Positions 7,604 through 11,247 of a stretch of DNA of 11,247 nucleotides are shown here, piece after piece; positions within the stretch are counted from its first letter, which is position 1; each line of letters starts with the position of its first letter. The translations under genes were made by a program, and so were the position numbers. The stretch covers positions 3,534 through 14,780 of the forward strand of contig NAOQ01001064.1 of NCBI GenBank assembly GCA_002751075.1, in the 5' to 3' direction. Source of the stretch: Ichthyophonus hoferi. Its lineage: Eukaryota > Opisthokonta > Ichthyosporea > Ichthyophonida > Ichthyophonidae. The notes under the pieces were generated by a model. It was not told the origin of the DNA. It saw nothing but the letters and a program-made list of their open reading frames with translations, and made no database searches.

Positions 7604-8175
7604 CAGACAAGTACGCTGTTTCTTATAAATGATATATATCAAAGTTGTATTATGATATGGTATGGAGTCCCCCCCCCGCTTATTATTCGTTTTGTTCTGC
7701 TTTTCTACTTTGTTTTACCGCCTGCGCTAATCTTTCCAGTTAACAGCAATGTTGCTAAATTCAATATTTTAAATGGAGCCAATCACAAATATTCGTATTA
7801 GCTGATCCAACTCACGATAGGTTAAAGAGACCCACTAGAATTATCCGATCTTGCTACAATATTAAAATACTATTATGCTCCACTTTAGATGGTGAATTAA
7901 CTTATTGATGCAATAGGGCTTATATGTTGCATACTATGACTTCGATCGAACCTACTATGATTAGTGATCTTATAGCACTTTAGTATGGGTGTTTCGTATT
8001 CTATGGGATTGACCAATACATATGTCTATTGTAATGAGGTGTGATTAACCAATCGCCCCAGATCCGCTTGTTACTAGAATTGTTTTGGTTATCTGCGTAT
8101 GGAATTGTATGGTAAAGTTTATATGGCCTATAGTGTGGGATGTGTTAATCAGGGCAGTCATGAGGTATTTTGGAC
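7538..8175 (+). repeat. dispersed promoter-bearing repeat, copy 3
   Basis: Starts at GTTCAAAGTTG, followed by a block matching copy 2 (ATCTTTRTRGAAT...TTTAGCGC), a diverged TATA region and a run of nine C (7669-7677). A pyrimidine-rich block follows, then a 3' part (8040-8165) that matches copy 1 at 1220-1345 in collinear order, ending with a GGCAGTCAT/GACAGTCAT motif. This is the longest copy, about 640 bp, and the most diverged in the middle. It has no coding capacity. Class unresolved: a solo LTR or a non-autonomous element. If LTR-like it is an old broken fossil. Confidence 0.55.
7669..7677 (+). repeat. C9 homopolymer
   Basis: Nine consecutive C in otherwise AT-rich DNA, at the point where copy 2 of the repeat has a CCG/GTG sequence. 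Local slippage or an assembly artefact is possible. Confidence 0.7.
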
Positions 8176-8186
8176 AGTATAGTATA
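8176..8186 (+). repeat. 11-bp direct repeat right of repeat copy 3
   Basis: AGTATAGTATA, identical to 7526-7536. It is followed by AATCATAGTACAGA, which also occurs near 6752-6765 beside another pentamer run. Confidence 0.6.
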
Positions 8187-8285
8187 GCATAATCATAGTA
8201 CAGAGTTTAGAATGGTATAAGTTAACCATACGTGTGGTTGAGCCGGGGTTTTTAGTTTTGTTTACACTATAGTCTGCCACAGAGC

Positions 8286-8338
8286 ATGCGTCATTGTTAC
8301 GTCATGGTCAGAGTAAAGGCTTAGTATAAAGGTTGACT
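8286..8338 (+). promoter_or_regulatory. promoter-like module: CRE half sites and TATA
   Basis: ATGCGTCA (8286-8293) and TTACGTCA (8297-8304), both bZIP/CRE-like, stand 30-40 bp before a TATAAAGG string near 8334. No open frame follows, so this is either a relic or drives a non-coding transcript. Confidence 0.35.
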
Positions 8339-8885
8339 ATGCTATATTTATCTTACATATTGCTGTTTTGACAATAGATTATTTTTATAGAAATAACCAA
8401 TAAATAGTAGTTACTAAAGAAAAACAACCTAAATTTAAATTAAAAGTAGACCTGGAAAGATACCAGGGATTAAATACAGAAAACCCAAAACTTTAAACAA
8501 CCAATCACACGAAAGATTCAATTTTAACCATTTTATTTACCAAGTTTCATTGGTTGATAATTATCAGATTCCTCATCATATATCTCTTTATCTCTTTGAT
8601 ATCATAACTGATTCCAATAATTACTTAATTAAAAAATACAGGGTTTCATGCAATATGAAAATGCAAATATTATATATTCAATAAAGGGTATACTATGCAA
8701 AATAATACAATATTTTCCCGAGTATTTTAAAACTTCATAATAATATTTTTATTTTTATTTTATACACAATCTTAAATTTTCATGCCATATCAACATAAGA
8801 TATTAAATCTCCCATATAACTGGGTCATACAATGTTTTAAATAATAACTAATTAGCAACCTAACCGAGTTCCTCTATTATAATTG

Positions 8886-8930
8886 GGTGGTGTAATCAAT
8901 ATATTATATAGCTATATAATATAATCCACC
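8886..8930. repeat. 45-bp hairpin-forming inverted repeat
   Basis: A perfect 22-bp AT palindrome (8901-8922, centre AG|CT) is enclosed by GGTGG (8886-8890) and CCACC (8926-8930), with an asymmetric bulge between them. The GC clamp around an AT core makes a stable stem on either strand. It could be a minimal palindromic element, a cruciform or a non-coding RNA hairpin. Confidence 0.55.
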
Positions 8931-9320
8931 TATGGAATGCTACATCTACACTATAAAATAATAAACGTGTGTAAAATAAAAAATAATTAAATATTAAACT
9001 TAAACTGAATTATCCAATACCTACAAGGCCTGGATATCTATATTTAAAACTATTAAGCTATTCCAATATATAATAACAAAAAATCAATCACACCAATTAA
9101 CACGTACATACATACAATCACCAATAAAACGTAAGTAAAATTTAAATTTAAACCAAGATACCCTATCGGTCAGCCTGACTAGCTTAGTGCGGTCAATCCA
9201 ATCCAATGGATCAGGGTACTGAAGACTAATTGATTTAAAGGAGATACCTTAAACCATACTGATTAGCTCTCTCCTTTTAACTTGTTACAGCTGCACAATG
9301 GGACAGGGAGTTGGTTAATC

Positions 9321-9334
9321 ACGTCGTGACGTCA
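9321..9334. promoter_or_regulatory. CRE palindrome overlapping a second inverted repeat
   Basis: TGACGTCA at 9327-9334, overlapping ACGTCGTGACGT (9321-9332). It is the same octamer as at 792-799. No convincing TATA box and start codon follow. Confidence 0.4.
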
Positions 9335-9435
9335 TAGATAGCATGACCATATATGGATAAGTTTTCCTAAAGCATAATTCGAGACCTAGATAAGGAAAAT
9401 TATGCCTTGGTTTGAAATTTGAAATGATTAGGTCA

Positions 9436-9450
9436 CTAGAGTAACTCTAG
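9436..9450. repeat. 15-bp palindrome with one central base
   Basis: CTAGAGT and ACTCTAG flank a single A. Confidence 0.6.
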
Positions 9451-9519
9451 GGAAATTTATAGCTTAGAGAGGCACTATTGATTAAATAGGGCAAAACATT
9501 CAGGCGGAATATGCATATA

Positions 9520-9520
<1 letters not shown>

Positions 9521-9559
<39 letters not shown>

Positions 9560-9592
9560 GTAGGTAGTAAGTAGATAGATAGATAGAGATAG
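9521..9592 (+). repeat. GATA tetranucleotide microsatellite
   Basis: About nine clean GATA units, then GGTA variants, then a second GATA run ending in GAGATAG. The layout is typical of an interrupted, previously longer array. Confidence 0.95.
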
Positions 9593-9594
9593 CA

Positions 9595-9704
9595 TTATAA
9601 TAACTTGCCATTATCATATTTCATTGGCCGTTTAATCTCTTGCTTTTTTCTCATTCGCTTCCTTTCTTTTTCTGCTTCTTCTATCTTCCTCTTATTGGCT
9701 GTTT
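9595..9704 (-). CDS. possible terminal exon coding a charged helix
   Basis: On the minus strand, a TTTTTGTATAG string (ending at 9705) could be a splice acceptor. The sequence after it stays open to a TAA at 9595-9597. It encodes about 36 residues dominated by Lys, Arg and Glu (including KIEEAEKERKRMRKKQEIKR), which read as a continuous amphipathic or coiled-coil helix with a short KYDNGKLL tail. The frame stays open upstream to 9753, without ATG, until it meets the pentamer array. No partner exon or promoter was found to the right, so it may be an orphaned gene end. It may equally be chance in purine-rich sequence. Confidence 0.25.
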
Positions 9705-9750
9705 CTATACAAAAATGCGAAAATGCATTGGTAACTATAAATAGACCATT

Positions 9751-9934
9751 ATACTATACTATATTATCTACACTACACTACACTATACTATACTATACTA
9801 TACTATACTATACTATATTATCTACACTATACTATACTATACTATACTATACTATACTATACTCTACTATACTATCCTATACTATATTACACTGCACTAG
9901 TATATTATACTCTACTATACTATATTATACTACC
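9751..9934 (-). repeat. ACTAT (ATAGT on minus) pentanucleotide array
   Basis: About 37 pentamers, mostly ACTAT, with interspersed ATTAT, CTACA, CTCTA and CCTAT variants. The order of variants near 9860-9881 matches that in the reverse complement of the 30-bp unit at the window's end, with one pentamer fewer. Confidence 0.95.
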
Positions 9935-9944
9935 CTACAACTTA

Positions 9945-10008
9945 CCTATATGTGATTGTGACTCTAATAAGATTAGATCCGATCTGGATCTCTCTGCAAT
10001 CACATAGG
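9945..10008. repeat. nested inverted repeat, possible stem-loop
   Basis: Outer arms of 12-14 bases (9945-9958 and 9997-10008, containing TGTGATTG and CAATCACA) differ by one 2-base gap. They enclose an inner hairpin, AGATCC-gatct-GGATCT (about 9975-9991). It starts 10 bp after the pentamer array ends. The 7-bp outer stem recalls a tRNA acceptor, but length and T-loop do not fit. It may be a small palindromic element or a structured RNA. Confidence 0.5.
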
Positions 10009-10440
10009 ATGCTAATTGCAATCTCAATAATGATTGGCCCCTGGTAAATGTCATAGTACATGCCTGTATATAAATGGCAACAGAATGATATTAAATATTA
10101 AATGTTTATATAAAGATATTTCCATATATAGAAGGAATATAACAATAAACAATTTTTTAATACATTTAAAATGAAATTTTACCATTCTCTACCATAATTA
10201 AAAACAATAATATAAATATTAAAACCAAAATTAATTAATTATCAATTGAAAACCTATTTATAGATAACCAAATATGATAATTGTACGTGTAATCGTAATC
10301 GTAGTAAGAATAATATTATCAATATCTACAAACAGTAATACTATAGCCATATATAGCAATATTCGTACCCTTTTAGTGGCCCCATAATTCTTCACAGCCA
10401 TTGGACAAGGAGTATCTGATATTCGTACGTGTACCTGTAT
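10009..10440. other. AT-rich intergenic DNA, no gene seen
   Basis: No frame, array or element recognised. ATTCGTAC occurs at 10361 and 10421, and at 1302 in repeat copy 1, too short to interpret. Confidence 0.5.
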
Positions 10441-10491
10441 TATAGTAGGTTGAATATTTAATTTTAATTTTAAATGTATTTAACTACTATA
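10441..10491. repeat. 51-bp imperfect inverted repeat
   Basis: TATAGTAG at the left end and CTACTATA at the right end pair perfectly. Pairing continues inward for about 21 bases per arm with small gaps to an ATTTTAATTTT-type loop. It could be a hairpin-like relic of a small inverted-repeat element. Confidence 0.5.
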
Positions 10492-10555
10492 GGCTTTAGG
10501 TAACATTAGTTTCTGTAGAGTCAGAGGTAATGTATGCTAGGGAGTCATGGTCTAT

Positions 10556-10603
10556 CTAGTGTACCATCTGTTACCATGGTAACTAGGTGTGATGGACACA
10601 CTA
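10556..10603. repeat. palindrome with flanking inverted arms
   Basis: GTTACCATGGTAAC (10570-10583) is a perfect 14-bp palindrome. Outside it, AGTGTACCATC on the left pairs with GATGGACACACT on the right apart from small gaps. Twenty bases later AAGGCC (10606-10611) and GGCCTT (10624-10629) form another stem. Confidence 0.5.
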
Positions 10604-10778
10604 ATAAGGCCTGGAAGCAAGCTGGCCTTTACTTCATTCTTATAACACAAGGGGACATAATATATATACATACTTGCCTAACCCTACACAGAAAGAAAGA
10701 TAGAGAGAGATAGGGTTCAGGCTATACACACACACTCTTCTCCTTATCTCATTCATACCTGCATATCACTTACATTAT

Positions 10779-10836
10779 GTATTATATTATAGATTATATT
10801 ATATTATATTATATTATATTATATTATATTATATTA
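10779..10836 (+). repeat. ATTAT pentanucleotide array
   Basis: About eleven nearly perfect ATTAT units. Confidence 0.95.
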
Positions 10837-10840
10837 CGTG

Positions 10841-11001
10841 GTATTTTATTGAATTATACTATATTGTATTGAATTATAATATATTGTATTGTATTGTATT
10901 GTATTGTATTGTATTGTATTATATTGTATTGTACTATATTGTATTATATTATATAGTATTGCATTATAGTATATTGTATTGTGTATTGTATTATATTATA
11001 T
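10841..11001 (+). repeat. ATTGT pentanucleotide array
   Basis: A core of perfect GTATT units (about 10886-10920) is flanked by mixed ATTGT, ATTAT and ATAGT variants. It follows the ATTAT array almost directly and differs from it by one transition per unit. Confidence 0.95.
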
Positions 11002-11115
11002 TCACTCCTACATACCCCTTCCCATTGATCACATGTCCCAGCATCGCCATTTGATTCGTCCCTGATCTTGATGCCCTCACTACTACCTGCACCACATTAT
11101 CATATTAGGTCACTA

Positions 11116-11247
11116 TAGTATAGTAGAGTATAGGATAGGATAGTATAGTATAGTAGAGTATAGGATAGGATAGTATAGTATAGTAGAGTATAGGATAGGA
11201 TAGTATAGTATAGTAGAGTATAGGATAGGATAGTATAGTATAGTAGA
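11116..11247 (+). repeat. 30-bp higher-order repeat of TAGTA-type pentamers
   Basis: Each unit is six pentamers: two TAGGA, three TAGTA and one GAGTA. Full units lie at 11131-11160, 11161-11190 and 11191-11220, with a half unit before and a 27-base partial unit at the edge. I see no mismatch among them. The array continues past the window, so its true length is unknown. Confidence 0.95.

Larger units (their letters stand above)
8340..9500. other. AT-rich intergenic DNA with palindromes, no gene seen
   Basis: No frame of note on either strand. Several CCAAT motifs (8501, 9095, 9120 region), a hairpin at 8886-8930, a CRE palindrome at 9327-9334 and a short odd palindrome at 9436-9450 are the only structure recognised. 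Confidence 0.5.

Noticed and set aside
9156-9220. Cloverleaf-like fold closed by ACCCT/AGGGT
   Set aside because: It is about 64 nt long with no GTTC-type T-loop and no proper anticodon arm; a six-base closing stem is expected by chance.
9605-9955. 116-codon plus-strand frame with Tyr-Thr-Ile-Leu repeats
   Set aside because: It starts at TTG, and most of its length is the ACTAT array, which is stop-free in this direction. The purine-rich minus strand is the likelier coding side of its first part.
10869-11054. 61-codon plus-strand frame rich in Tyr, Ile, Val and Leu
   Set aside because: It is a reading of the ATTGT array, without a promoter or any non-repetitive coding segment.
9521-11247. 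Repeat arrays as a possible CRISPR locus or telomere
   Set aside because: The arrays are uninterrupted tandem repeats without unique spacers, and the units are not G-rich telomere-type repeats.

Overview
The window looks like AT-rich eukaryotic nuclear DNA, roughly one third GC by eye. There are TATA boxes with CCAAT boxes upstream, an AATAAA signal, abundant pentanucleotide microsatellites, and very low coding density. No bacterial operon, ribosome-binding-site pattern, rRNA or convincing tRNA is visible. The small promoter and compact 5' leader of the one good gene would suit an early-diverging fungus or another small-genome eukaryote, but nothing in the sequence fixes the lineage.

Layout. 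Positions 1-640 hold nothing recognisable. Positions 640-2850 are dominated by an unclassified dispersed repeat (copies near 856-1355 and 2340-2630). It carries its own TATA box and a short internal minisatellite, and lies in a stretch very rich in CCAAT motifs. Positions 3142-4496 carry the one convincing gene: promoter, a 330-residue secreted threonine-rich (mucin-like) protein with four acidic cysteine cassettes and a C-terminal seven-cysteine domain, and a polyadenylation signal. Positions 4500-5130 are featureless. Positions 5140-6490 hold decayed coding-like sequence of uncertain origin.

Positions 7115-7603 hold a promoter and the 5' part of a small unknown gene. Its reading frame runs into a third copy of the dispersed repeat (7538-8175), which is bracketed by an 11-bp TATAG-type direct repeat. 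Positions 8190-9500 are AT-rich with a few palindromes and cAMP-response-element-like sites. From 9520 to the end the window is a microsatellite field: GATA, ACTAT, ATTAT and ATTGT arrays, then a perfect 30-bp higher-order repeat of TAGTA-type pentamers that runs off the window. Between these arrays lie several hairpin-forming inverted repeats and a possible minus-strand exon coding for a charged helix.

The genes show no evident shared pathway. The most distinctive items are the mucin-like secreted protein with an unrecognised cysteine domain, the promoter-bearing repeat family, and the pentamer-based repeat system that recurs across the right half.
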